Assembly (NCBI GenBank): GCA_934101185.1
Contig: CAKOQD010000022.1
Span: 1-10,517, forward strand
Direction of reading: 5' to 3'
DNA: 10,517 bases
Source of the DNA: an uncultured Bacilli bacterium
Lineage (GTDB): Bacteria; Bacillota_I; Bacilli_A; RF39; UBA660
This document shows positions 1 to 7,115 of the stretch, in pieces (position 1 is the stretch's first letter; every line of letters starts with the position of its first letter). The notes beneath the pieces are model-generated. The model searched no databases. It saw only the letters and a program-made list of their open reading frames with translations, and had not been told where the DNA came from. Position numbers and translations under genes: made by a program.

Positions 1-783
1 ACAATAGATAATACATTACAAGTAGATAGTAAGTTTGCAACAGAGTATAGATATCGTGGAGGAGACTCAACAGTAAAGAACTATGTAACATTTAATAATG
101 AAACATGGAGAATAATAGGAATAATACCTACTGAAGACACAAATGGTAACGTAGAAAATAGAATTAAAATAATAAGAGATACCTCAATAGGAAATAAGTA
201 TTGGAATACTACAAAAGATACAACAACTAACTCATATAATAATTGGGTAACAGGAACATTAAATACATACTTAAATAATGATTATTATAATACATTAACT
301 ACTGATGCAAAAAACATGATTGGAACAGCAAAATACTATCTTGGAGGATACAAAGATTCAAAAATAACATCAGATGTAATGTGGCAATATGAAAGAAAGA
401 ATGAAGCAAATAGAACAGGATATTATTATGGAACAAATCCAGTAATGCAAAATGATGCATCAAAAAAGATAGCAATAATGTATGCAAGTGATTATGGATA
501 TGCAGCATCAAAAGAATGTACAAGTAACTTATCTGATTATAATGGTGCAAATTGCAAAACAACAAATAATTGGTTAGATAAAAGTGCACATACATGGTTG
601 CTTCCGCAGTTTTCAGACCATTCTCTCGGCGCTTTCGATGTGGTCCCAAGTGGCTATGTCATTACCAGCAGCGTCAGCGAAAACGAGAATGCCGTGCGCC
701 CAGTCCTTTATCTTTCATCTAACGTAAAGATTTCAGGTGGAGAAGGGACTTCTCAAAAACCGTATATGCTTAGTATCAGTTGA
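1..783 (+). CDS. C-terminal part of a C-type-lectin-like protein, probable DGR target (5' end outside window)
   Basis: The reading frame is open from base 1 to the TGA at 781-783 (260 codons seen), so the gene starts upstream; the ATG at 316 is internal. Visible segments, numbered from the first codon in the window: FNNETWRIIGI (31-41), an RIKIIRD strand (54-60), NNWVTGTLNTYLN (80-92), IAIMYASDYGYAAS, two cysteines at 173 and 185 that could form a disulfide, NNWL before W199, then a hypervariable-looking tail ending in AVRPVLYL (231-238) and a final glycine-rich segment. From memory, this order (WRIIG, NNW, a cysteine pair, then VRPVLYL) matches large paralogous families in uncultured Firmicutes whose C-terminus is a C-type-lectin-like fold and a DGR target. 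A signal peptide or anchor would be in the missing N-terminus, so surface location is inferred. The function is probably ligand binding. Codon use changes abruptly near base 598. Confidence 0.8.
   Translation, partial: TIDNTLQVDSKFATEYRYRGGDSTVKNYVTFNNETWRIIGIIPTEDTNGNVENRIKIIRDTSIGNKYWNTTKDTTTNSYNNWVTGTLNTYLNNDYYNTLTTDAKNMIGTAKYYLGGYKDSKITSDVMWQYERKNEANRTGYYYGTNPVMQNDASKKIAIMYASDYGYAASKECTSNLSDYNGANCKTTNNWLDKSAHTWLLPQFSDHSLGAFDVVPSGYVITSSVSENENAVRPVLYLSSNVKISGGEGTSQKPYMLSIS
598..783 (+). other. Candidate DGR variable region (VR) at the 3' end of the lectin-like gene
   Basis: GC content counted by hand is 32/60 for bases 601-660 and 30/60 for 661-720, against 16/60 for 181-240 and 18/60 for 361-420. 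In the 28 codons from 616 to 699, 23 end in C or T (GAC, CAT, TCT, CTC, GGC, TTC, ATT, ACC, AGC and similar), which is unlike the A-ending habit of the rest of the window. Most could arise from AAC or AAT by changing only the two adenines, as expected of adenine-directed mutagenic homing. The stretch lies just before the conserved RPV-L core of the fold, where DGR variable regions sit. The exact limits are unknown without the template repeat; the core is probably about 601-700. No reverse transcriptase or template repeat lies in this window, so this remains a candidate. Confidence 0.6.
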
Positions 784-847
784 GTAACATGAACGAGCCT
801 ACAAGGTAAAATCTTGCGGCGAACAGTAGAAAATAAGATTAGCAATT
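784..847 (+). other. Non-coding segment after the VR gene, with an inverted repeat
   Basis: The segment between the stop codon and the terminator has no plausible gene. It contains the inverted repeat AATCTT (810-815) and AAGATT (835-840), extendable by one G-T pair, around a loop rich in G and C at its left side (GCGGCGAAC, 816-824). A smaller CCT/AGG hairpin with a three-base loop lies at 798-806. DGRs often have a hairpin just downstream of the VR that helps retrohoming, but those usually have a short loop. The loop here is about 17 bases, so that role is a weak inference. It may simply be the 3' UTR of the upstream mRNA. Confidence 0.35.
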
Positions 848-870
848 AGGACTCTAAGTCCTTTTTTTTT
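848..870 (+). terminator. Intrinsic terminator after the lectin-like gene
   Basis: A perfect 6-bp stem, AGGACT (848-853) and AGTCCT (857-862), with the loop CTA, runs directly into an unbroken T tract to 870. This is a standard rho-independent terminator reading left to right and separates the lectin-like gene from holA. Confidence 0.8.
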
Positions 871-884
871 ATCTAAAAAAGTTA

Positions 885-902
885 TATAATATTTACAGGT
901 GG
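885..902 (+). promoter_or_regulatory. Promoter -10 box and ribosome site of holA
   Basis: A perfect TATAAT lies at 885-890. The -35 region would fall in the T tract of the preceding terminator (862-867 at 17-bp spacing), a poor match. The ribosome site AGGTGG (897-902) begins where transcription should start, five bases before the ATG at 908, implying an extremely short leader. The -10 box is clear, but promoter activity is inferred. Confidence 0.5.
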
Positions 903-907
903 TTTAA

Positions 908-1831
908 ATGACATATTTAATCTTAGGTAATAATGAAATAATTAAAGAACATATAAATAAAATAATTAAAGAAAATAATATTAATAGAGAATCAATATCA
1001 TCATATGACTTAGAAACTGATAATATAATGAGTGCTCTTGAGGATATAAATACATTAAGTATTTTTAGTGATAAAAAATTAGTTATTGTCTATAATATAG
1101 AATCATTAATAAAAAAAGATGATAAGAATAATGAATTATATGTATCAGAGTTAATTAAATATTTAAATAATCAAAGTGATAATATCTTAATTATAACTGG
1201 TAAATCACTACCTAATAGAAAGAAACTAATAACTTCTTTTGATTCTTTTTCTACTAAAATTGAGGCAACTAATTTTGATATTAATTCCTGTATTAATGAG
1301 TTATTGAATGGTTATAAGATATCTAATAATGATATAGAACTATTAAAAACTTACTGTAGTAATGACTTATTAAGAATTAAAAATGAGATAGAAAAGTTAA
1401 AACTATATAGATTTGATGAAAAGCAAATAACTAGAGATGATATTGAATCTCTTGTGAAAAAAGATCTTGATAAAACTATATTTGATCTAATTAATTCAGT
1501 AGAAAAAGGTACTAAAAATAGATCTTTTGATATATACAAAGAACTAAAAGAACAAAATGAAGAAGATATGAAAATACTATCTATGCTTGCTAATAACTAT
1601 AGATTAATTTATCAAATAAAAAATCTTACTTATACTAAGACTGATAATGAAATAAAAGAAATATTAGGTATTTCTAATCCTAAAAGAATAAGTGTTTTAA
1701 GAAGTAAAGGGTATAATTATACTAATAAAGATCTAGAAAATATTCTTTCCTTTCTAGCAGACTTAGATTATAAAATAAAAAATGGTTTAATGGATAAAGA
1801 AACTGCAGTCTATTTATTTCTAGCTAGATAG
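908..1831 (+). CDS. holA: DNA polymerase III subunit delta (clamp-loader subunit)
   Basis: HolA is the clamp-loader subunit that contacts and opens the beta sliding clamp so it can be placed on DNA during replication. The 307-residue product is slightly shorter than usual for the family. It starts with YLILGNNEIIKEHINKI (residues 3-19), matching the YLIYG-E opening of HolA, where the nucleotide-binding loop is degenerate. It continues with SIFSDKKLVIVYN (51-63), the family's typical strand, then NILIITG (92-98) and DLLRIKNEIEKL (153-164). The last 100 residues are helical, as expected of the collar domain, ending NGLMDKETAVYLFLAR. The start at 908 is supported by AGGTGG five bases upstream. 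It appears to be transcribed alone from its own promoter, although no terminator is seen between it and xerC. Identification rests on overall pattern rather than catalytic residues. Confidence 0.88.
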   Translation: MTYLILGNNEIIKEHINKIIKENNINRESISSYDLETDNIMSALEDINTLSIFSDKKLVIVYNIESLIKKDDKNNELYVSELIKYLNNQSDNILIITGKSLPNRKKLITSFDSFSTKIEATNFDINSCINELLNGYKISNNDIELLKTYCSNDLLRIKNEIEKLKLYRFDEKQITRDDIESLVKKDLDKTIFDLINSVEKGTKNRSFDIYKELKEQNEEDMKILSMLANNYRLIYQIKNLTYTKTDNEIKEILGISNPKRISVLRSKGYNYTNKDLENILSFLADLDYKIKNGLMDKETAVYLFLAR

Positions 1832-1875
1832 TTTACATCATACTTTACGCATTTATAGTAATATTTTTCAATTAA

Positions 1876-1896
1876 TGATATAATTAATACGGAGGG
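1876..1896 (+). promoter_or_regulatory. Extended -10 promoter and ribosome site of the xerC-murE-murE-murF unit
   Basis: TGATATAAT (1876-1884) is a full extended -10 element (TGN followed by TATAAT), so a strong -35 is not required, and none is obvious. GGAGGG (1891-1896) follows six bases later and precedes the ATG at 1900, giving a leader of only about ten bases. The element lies in the 68-bp gap after holA. Confidence 0.6.
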
Positions 1897-1899
1897 AAT

Positions 1900-2793
1900 A
1901 TGCAAGTTTTAATCGAAGAGTTTCTTAATTATTTAAAAGTACAAAAAAATTATTCAATAAATACTATAACTAACTATCAAAGAGATTTATTATTGTTTAA
2001 TGAATATTTAGAAAAAGAATCTTTATCATTTAATGATTTAGAATATCAAGATATTAGACTATTCTATAGTTATATGGACTCTAAAAACTATAATAAAAGC
2101 ACAATATGTCGTATTTTAAGTTCTATAAGAAGTTTTTATAAATACTTATCAAGAAATGGCTATGTAAAGAGTAATATCTTTAAATATGCAACTAATCCTA
2201 AAAAAGATAAACTATTACCTAAATTCTTGTATGAAGATCAACTCGAAGAGTTATTCTCTATACCAGACCTTAATACTGCTTTAGGTATAAGAGATAGATT
2301 AATATTAGAACTTTTATACTCAACTGGAGTACGTGTTAGTGAACTAGTAAGCTTAAAAGTAAATGATTTCAATTATGATGATATGAGTATTAAAGTCTTA
2401 GGAAAAGGAAACAAAGAAAGAATAGTTTATTTTGATGATTATACTTTAGAATACTTAAATATGTATTTATCTAAAAGATATCAATTATTAAAGGATAAAG
2501 AAGACACTAATTACTTATTATTAAATAAAAATGGTACATCTCTTACCGATCGTGGTGTTAGATTAATAATAGATAATATAATGAAAAAAAGTACAATAAA
2601 TGAAAAAATATCACCCCATGTTATTAGACATACTTTTGCTACTAATTTACTAAATGAAGGGTGTGATATTACCACAGTTCAAGAACTCTTAGGACATGAG
2701 TCATTAAGGGCAACTCAAGTATATACTCATGTAACTAATGAAAAGTTAAAACAAGTATATGAGAACAGTCATCCTAGAAATATAAAGGAGTAA
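1900..2793 (+). CDS. xerC: Tyrosine site-specific recombinase XerC (chromosome dimer resolution)
   Basis: Xer recombinases act at the dif site near the terminus, resolving chromosome dimers at cell division. At 297 residues the length is normal. The N-terminal SAM-like DNA-binding domain spans about 1-100 (EEFLNYLKVQKNYSINTI, then SSIRSFYKYLSRNG at 74-87). The catalytic domain has every expected residue: R145 (STGVRVSEL), K169 (LGKGNKER), H240 and R243 (HVIRHTFATNLL), H266 (LLGHESL) and nucleophile Y275 (ATQVYTHV), so it should be active. KLLPKFLYEDQLEELF near 104-119 and NEG with VQELLGHESL resemble Bacillus CodV/XerC more than XerD, which is why this symbol is given; XerD or a phage integrase is less likely. 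Its stop codon overlaps the murE ribosome-site region and only four bases separate the genes, so it is probably co-transcribed with them. Confidence 0.88.
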   Translation: MQVLIEEFLNYLKVQKNYSINTITNYQRDLLLFNEYLEKESLSFNDLEYQDIRLFYSYMDSKNYNKSTICRILSSIRSFYKYLSRNGYVKSNIFKYATNPKKDKLLPKFLYEDQLEELFSIPDLNTALGIRDRLILELLYSTGVRVSELVSLKVNDFNYDDMSIKVLGKGNKERIVYFDDYTLEYLNMYLSKRYQLLKDKEDTNYLLLNKNGTSLTDRGVRLIIDNIMKKSTINEKISPHVIRHTFATNLLNEGCDITTVQELLGHESLRATQVYTHVTNEKLKQVYENSHPRNIKE

Positions 2794-2797
2794 GTTT

Positions 2798-4252
2798 ATG
2801 AAATATAACAAGATAATAAATATATTAAAAGATAATAACTTATTAAAAGATAATACCAATATAGATTTAAATATAGAAAATATCTCATATGACTCAAATG
2901 ATATAAAAGAAAATACTCTATTTGTATGTAAAGGTTTTACTTTTAAAGAAGAATATTTAAACGATGCAATAAAAAGAAAAACAATATGTTATATGAGTGA
3001 AATAGATTACGATAAAGAAATTCCTAAAATAATAGTAACAGACGTTAGAAAAGCTCTTGCTATAATATCTTTAAACTTTTATAAAGATGACTTATTTAAA
3101 ATAGGTATAACAGGTACTAAAGGAAAGACAACAACTAATTATTATATTCATAATATCTTAAAATACCATTTAGGCTACAAACCAGGTATACTTGCAACTC
3201 ATTATTTCTATGATGGCAATATCGAAGGAGAAAATCATAATACAACACCAGAAAGCCTAGATCTACATAAATTATTAAATACTATGACTAAAAATAATCT
3301 AAAATATGTAACCATGGAAGTATCCAGTCAAGCAACAAAACTAAATAGAGTATTTGGAATGCATTATGATATTGGATGTTTCCTAAATATTGGTGAGGAT
3401 CACATCTCGCCTTTAGAGCATTCCTCATTCGAAGACTATTTAAATTGTAAGATAGAATTCTTAACTATGTGTGATAAAGTAATAATCTATAAACAAACAG
3501 ATTACTATAATGAAATAATAGAAAAAGTAAAAGACAAAGAAATAATTACATATGGAATAACAAGTGATTGTGACTACTATATAAAAAATGTTAATGCCTA
3601 TAATGACAAAGTAGTATTTGATGTAGTACATGATAATACCATAGAAAACTACTACATAACTATGGAAGGTACATTTAATGTTATAAATGCAACATGTGCC
3701 ATTGTAATAGCAAAACTAATCGGGGTATCATATAAAAATATTCAAAAAGGACTAAGTAAAACCCATGTCGAAGGAAGAATGGAAAAAGTTGAAGACCAAC
3801 TCGGACCAATAATAATTGATTATGCTCATAATAAACTTAGTGCGGAAGCATTATATAAATCAGTAAAAGATACATATAAAGGAAAAAGAGTAATATCAGT
3901 ATTTGGTTGTCCTGGCAACAAAGGAATAAATCGGAGAAAAGATATGGGAACATGCGCAGGGAAATATGCTGATTATATATACTTAACATCCGAGGATCCT
4001 GGTACTAAAGATGTTATAGATATATGTAGTGATATAATAAAATATATAAAACCATTTAATAAACCATATGAAATAATCGAAGATAGAAAAACCGCTATTG
4101 AAAAAGCATTAAAAGAAAGAAAAGAAAATGATGTTTTAGTAATCCTAGGAAAAGGAGATGAAGACTACCAAATAACAAAAAACGGCTATGAACCATATGA
4201 ACAAGATATAAATATAGTAAAAAACTATTTAAAAGGAGCAATAATAAAATGA
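2798..4252 (+). CDS. murE: MurE-like UDP-MurNAc-dipeptide amino-acid ligase, copy 1
   Basis: MurE adds the third amino acid (L-lysine, diaminopimelate or another) to UDP-MurNAc-L-Ala-D-Glu in the cytoplasm, using ATP. The 484 residues show all three Mur ligase domains: an N-terminal UDP-binding part (YDSNDIKENTLFVCKG, 31-46), the ATP loop TGTKGKTTT (105-113), TTPESLDLH (149-157), MEVSSQAT (173-180), the DHISP segment at 201-205, a probable carbamylated lysine K218 (YLNCKIEF), EGRME (325-329), DYAHN (341-345), and GKGDEDYQ (451-458). The place of the DNPR motif that binds diaminopimelate reads EDPG (399-402), with no arginine, which argues against diaminopimelate and is compatible with lysine or another amino acid. 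MEVSSHAL is altered to MEVSSQAT. AAGGAG precedes the start, and the stop overlaps the next gene as ATGA. It is an intact paralogue of the following gene. Confidence 0.88.
   Translation: MKYNKIINILKDNNLLKDNTNIDLNIENISYDSNDIKENTLFVCKGFTFKEEYLNDAIKRKTICYMSEIDYDKEIPKIIVTDVRKALAIISLNFYKDDLFKIGITGTKGKTTTNYYIHNILKYHLGYKPGILATHYFYDGNIEGENHNTTPESLDLHKLLNTMTKNNLKYVTMEVSSQATKLNRVFGMHYDIGCFLNIGEDHISPLEHSSFEDYLNCKIEFLTMCDKVIIYKQTDYYNEIIEKVKDKEIITYGITSDCDYYIKNVNAYNDKVVFDVVHDNTIENYYITMEGTFNVINATCAIVIAKLIGVSYKNIQKGLSKTHVEGRMEKVEDQLGPIIIDYAHNKLSAEALYKSVKDTYKGKRVISVFGCPGNKGINRRKDMGTCAGKYADYIYLTSEDPGTKDVIDICSDIIKYIKPFNKPYEIIEDRKTAIEKALKERKENDVLVILGKGDEDYQITKNGYEPYEQDINIVKNYLKGAIIK
3020..3117 (+). repeat. 98-bp block identical to 4471-4568 (murE copy 1 side)
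   Basis: These 98 bases, coding for 33 residues up to the ATP loop, are identical to 4471-4568, including every synonymous position. Flanking sequence of the two murE copies differs at many silent sites. A second conserved stretch, 3461-3555 against 4912-5006, differs at only two of 95 positions. The simplest reading is recent gene conversion between the tandem copies. Confidence 0.9.
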
Positions 4253-5724
4253 AATATAATGAAATAATTAATGAATTAAAAAAATATGATTTAGTAAAGG
4301 ATTACACAGAAACAAATCTAAATATAGAAAATATCTCATACGACTCAAGAGATATAAAAGAAAATACTTTATTCATATGTAAAGGGTTTAGATTTAAAGA
4401 TGAATATCTAACAGAGGCAATAAATAATAAAGCAATATGCTATATGAGTGAAAAAGACTATAACAAAGATATTCCTAAAATAATAGTAACAGACGTTAGA
4501 AAAGCTCTTGCTATAATATCTTTAAACTTTTATAAAGATGACTTATTTAAAATAGGTATAACAGGTACAAAGGGTAAGACTACTACTAACTTCTATATTC
4601 ATAATATCTTAAAACATCATTTAGGATATCAACCAGGTATACTTGCAACTCAATACTTTTATGATGGAAATGAAGAAGGTGAAACACATAATACTACACC
4701 AGAAAGTCTAGATCTACATAGATTCTTAAATACTATGTCTAAAAACAATCTAAAATATGTAACCATGGAAGTTGCAAGTCAAGCAACAAAACTTGACAGG
4801 GTATTTGGAATGCATTATGATATCGGAGCATTCCTAAACATTGGTGAAGACCATATATCTCCGATTGAACATGATGATTTTAATGACTATTTAAACTGCA
4901 AAATAGAATTTTTAACTATGTGTGATAAAGTAATAATCTATAAACAAACAGATTATTATGATGAAATAATAGAAAAAGTAAAAGACAAAGAAATAATTAC
5001 ATATGGGATAACTAGTGACTGTGATTATTATGTAAAAGATGTAACACCATATAATGATAAAATAACATTTAATGTAGTACACAATAACGAAGAAGAAAGC
5101 TACTACATAACAATGAAAGGAACCTTTAACTGCTTAAATGCAACATGTGCAATGATAATAGCAAAACTACTCGGAGCAACACCAGAAAGCATTCAAAAAG
5201 GACTAAGTGAAACCCATGTTGAAGGAAGAATGGAAGTAATCGAAGACTCTGTCGGTCCAATTGTTGTAGACTTTGCCCATAATAGAATAAGTGCAGAAGC
5301 ATTTTATAAATCAATCGAAGATACATACAAAGGAAAAAGAATAGTATCAGTATTTGGTTGTCCTGGAGGTCGTGGAATGCACAGAAGAAGAGATATGGGA
5401 ACATGTGCTGGAGAACATGCTGACTATATTTACTTAACTGCTGATGATCCATGTGGTAAGAGTGTTACTGATATTTGTAACGATATAATTACATTCATTA
5501 AACCATACAACAAACCATACGAAATAATCGAAGATAGAAAAACCGCGATTATAAAAGCACTCGAAGAAAGACAACCTAATGATGTTCTTGTAATAATAGG
5601 AAAAGGTTCTGAAGTATACCAAATGGCCGAAGTAGGTTATGATGATTATCAAGGTGACATGAACATAGTAAAAGAATATATTAATAATAAAGAAGGGATG
5701 TTAAATGAAGAAATTAAGTGTTAA
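4249..5724 (+). CDS. murE: MurE-like UDP-MurNAc-dipeptide amino-acid ligase, copy 2 (tandem paralogue)
   Basis: This second MurE-type ligase aligns with the preceding one without gaps over about 480 residues, so residue numbers correspond. It keeps the ATP loop TGTKGKTTT (105-113), TTPESLDLH (149-157), the DHISP segment (201-205), the presumed carbamylated lysine K218 and EGRME (325-329), so it should be catalytically competent. Differences fall at probable substrate-pocket positions: DDPC instead of EDPG (399-402), GKGSEVYQ instead of GKGDEDYQ (451-458), MEVASQAT instead of MEVSSQAT, and CPGGRGMHRR instead of CPGNKGINRR (371-380). The two may therefore add different amino acids, or one may be redundant; the sequence cannot decide. 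It overlaps copy 1 by four bases (ATGA), with AAGGAG ten bases before the start, and its 3' end overlaps murF by 20 bases. The 491-residue length includes a short extra C-terminal tail created by that overlap. Confidence 0.87.
   Translation: MKYNEIINELKKYDLVKDYTETNLNIENISYDSRDIKENTLFICKGFRFKDEYLTEAINNKAICYMSEKDYNKDIPKIIVTDVRKALAIISLNFYKDDLFKIGITGTKGKTTTNFYIHNILKHHLGYQPGILATQYFYDGNEEGETHNTTPESLDLHRFLNTMSKNNLKYVTMEVASQATKLDRVFGMHYDIGAFLNIGEDHISPIEHDDFNDYLNCKIEFLTMCDKVIIYKQTDYYDEIIEKVKDKEIITYGITSDCDYYVKDVTPYNDKITFNVVHNNEEESYYITMKGTFNCLNATCAMIIAKLLGATPESIQKGLSETHVEGRMEVIEDSVGPIVVDFAHNRISAEAFYKSIEDTYKGKRIVSVFGCPGGRGMHRRRDMGTCAGEHADYIYLTADDPCGKSVTDICNDIITFIKPYNKPYEIIEDRKTAIIKALEERQPNDVLVIIGKGSEVYQMAEVGYDDYQGDMNIVKEYINNKEGMLNEEIKC
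4471..4568 (+). repeat. 98-bp block identical to 3020-3117 (murE copy 2 side)
   Basis: This is the partner of the identical block in copy 1; the same 33 codons are used throughout. It is a direct repeat 1,451 bases apart within tandem genes, so recombination between the two could delete or amplify one murE copy. Confidence 0.9.
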
Positions 5725-7078
5725 AGAATTAGTAATTGCAACAAACGGATGCCTTTTACGTGGTGATGAAGAAGTTTTAATAGATAACATAGTAATAGAC
5801 TCAAGAGAAGTAAACGATAATAGTCTATTTATACCAATAATCGGAGAGATACATGATGCTCATAAATTCATGGAAAGCTCTTACCAATCTGGTTGCAGGA
5901 CATTTCTAATAGATGAAAACCATACTTTTGATAAAGAAGATATCAATCTAATCCAAGTAAAAGATACAACCATTGCGTTTGGAGACATTTCTAAATACTA
6001 TCGTAACTTATTTGATGTAGACTGTATCGCAGTTACCGGTAGCACTGGTAAAACTACCACTAAAGATATGACTTATAGTGTCGTTAATACAAAATATAAA
6101 ACCCTAAAAAATCTAGAAAACTTAAACAATGAAATCGGAGTACCAAAAACACTCCTTAACTTAGATGAAACATATGAAAAAATAATCGTTGAAATGGGAA
6201 TGCAACATAAAGGAGAAATAGACTACCTAAAAAATATAGCAAACCCTAGAATTGCCATAATAACTAAAATAGGTATGGCTCATATAGAATTCTTTGAAAA
6301 TGGTAAACAAGGAATATTCGAAGCTAAAATGGAAGTAGCAAGTACATTTGATGATAAAAATACCCTAATAGTAAATGGTGATGATGAATACTTAAAAACT
6401 CTAAAAACTAAGAACTTAAAATATAAACTACTTACTTATGGATTTGATAACTCAAATGATATGTATTGTAAAAAATACTCAATAAGTGATGTAGCAAACT
6501 TTACTATTGTATATCAAAATAAAGAATACGAATTCACTATTCCAACACCTGCTAAACATAACATATTAAATGCTATGGCTGCTATTATGACAGGATTTAT
6601 ACTAGATATAGATTATCTTGATATTAAAAGAGGTTTAGCAAACTATGAATCATCTAAAAATAGAATGGATATATTTAAAAAAAATGATATTACATTTATA
6701 AATGATTCCTATAATGCTAACTATGACTCAATGATGGCAATGATTGATGTTTTATCTTCATACGAAACAAGAAAAGTAGCTATTCTTGGTGACATGTATG
6801 AACTAGGAAAAGAAGAAGAAAATACCCACAAAGAAGTAGGAAAATATCTAAAAGAAAAAAACATAGATATCTTAATAACCGTGGGTCATATATCAAATAT
6901 AATAAATGAATCTGCTATTAGACATGGATTTGATAAAAACAATTCATATCACTATAATGATAAAGATGAATTATTAAAAGAAATAAACTCTCTGATAAAT
7001 AAGAATGATACAGTACTTATTAAAGCATCAAATGGAGTTAAACTATTCGAAATAGCAAACTATTATAAAGAAAAATAG
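5705..7078 (+). CDS. murF: UDP-MurNAc-tripeptide--D-Ala-D-Ala ligase MurF
   Basis: MurF completes the cytoplasmic pentapeptide by adding D-Ala-D-Ala to UDP-MurNAc-tripeptide with ATP. The 457 residues are full length. Motifs in order: IDSREVNDNSLFIP (31-44) in the N-terminal domain, the ATP loop TGSTGKTTTKD (111-121), NNEIGVP (141-147), EMGMQHKGEI (163-172, where most family members have EMGANHxGEI), the presumed carbamylated lysine K208 in EAKME, HNILNAMAA (285-293), NDSYNANYDSM (333-343, replacing the usual proline with tyrosine) and LGDMYELG (361-368). The start overlaps the end of the second murE by 20 bases, with AGAAGGG (5691-5697) as the ribosome site, so the genes are translationally coupled. 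Its partner ligase MurD is not in the window. The stop codon lies inside a hairpin. Confidence 0.94.
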   Translation: MKKLSVKELVIATNGCLLRGDEEVLIDNIVIDSREVNDNSLFIPIIGEIHDAHKFMESSYQSGCRTFLIDENHTFDKEDINLIQVKDTTIAFGDISKYYRNLFDVDCIAVTGSTGKTTTKDMTYSVVNTKYKTLKNLENLNNEIGVPKTLLNLDETYEKIIVEMGMQHKGEIDYLKNIANPRIAIITKIGMAHIEFFENGKQGIFEAKMEVASTFDDKNTLIVNGDDEYLKTLKTKNLKYKLLTYGFDNSNDMYCKKYSISDVANFTIVYQNKEYEFTIPTPAKHNILNAMAAIMTGFILDIDYLDIKRGLANYESSKNRMDIFKKNDITFINDSYNANYDSMMAMIDVLSSYETRKVAILGDMYELGKEEENTHKEVGKYLKEKNIDILITVGHISNIINESAIRHGFDKNNSYHYNDKDELLKEINSLINKNDTVLIKASNGVKLFEIANYYKEK

Positions 7079-7095
7079 CACTTTTGGTGCTATTT
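7073..7095 (+). terminator. Perfect 9-bp hairpin over the murF stop codon, possible weak terminator
   Basis: AAATAGCAC (7073-7081) pairs perfectly with GTGCTATTT (7087-7095) around the loop TTTTG. The left arm contains the murF TAG at 7076-7078. The T tract is short (ATTTGTT), so termination could be partial, attenuating expression into queH, or the hairpin may protect the mRNA 3' end. The structure is certain; its role is inferred. Confidence 0.55.
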
Positions 7096-7115
7096 GTTAT
7101 GAAAGGAGAAATACT

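Noticed and set aside
299..649. Reverse-strand open frame opposite the lectin-like gene
   Set aside because: It is low-complexity, rich in H, L, F and N, with no ribosome site, and is a shadow of the forward gene.
316..783. A 155-residue gene starting at the ATG at 316
   Set aside because: The same frame is open to base 1 and encodes the conserved FNNETWRIIG part, and no ribosome site precedes 316. It is an internal methionine.
781..783. TGA read as tryptophan (Mycoplasma code), which would extend the lectin-like protein
   Set aside because: Tryptophans in the window are TGG, the protein's homology pattern is complete at this point, and murE copy 1 also ends at TGA in a classic ATGA overlap.
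1351..1539. Short reverse-strand open frame within holA
   Set aside because: It is a shadow frame with no start signal and no family resemblance.
1832..1875. Terminator after holA
   Set aside because: No stem with a following T tract could be found in the gap; only the promoter for the next unit is clear.
5126..5652. Two reverse-strand open frames within murE copy 2
   Set aside because: They lie entirely inside a well-supported gene, have skewed composition and no recognisable motifs.
2798..5724. One murE copy being a pseudogene or an assembly artefact
   Set aside because: Both copies are full length with intact motifs and differ at many silent and coding positions, so the duplication is real and both look functional.
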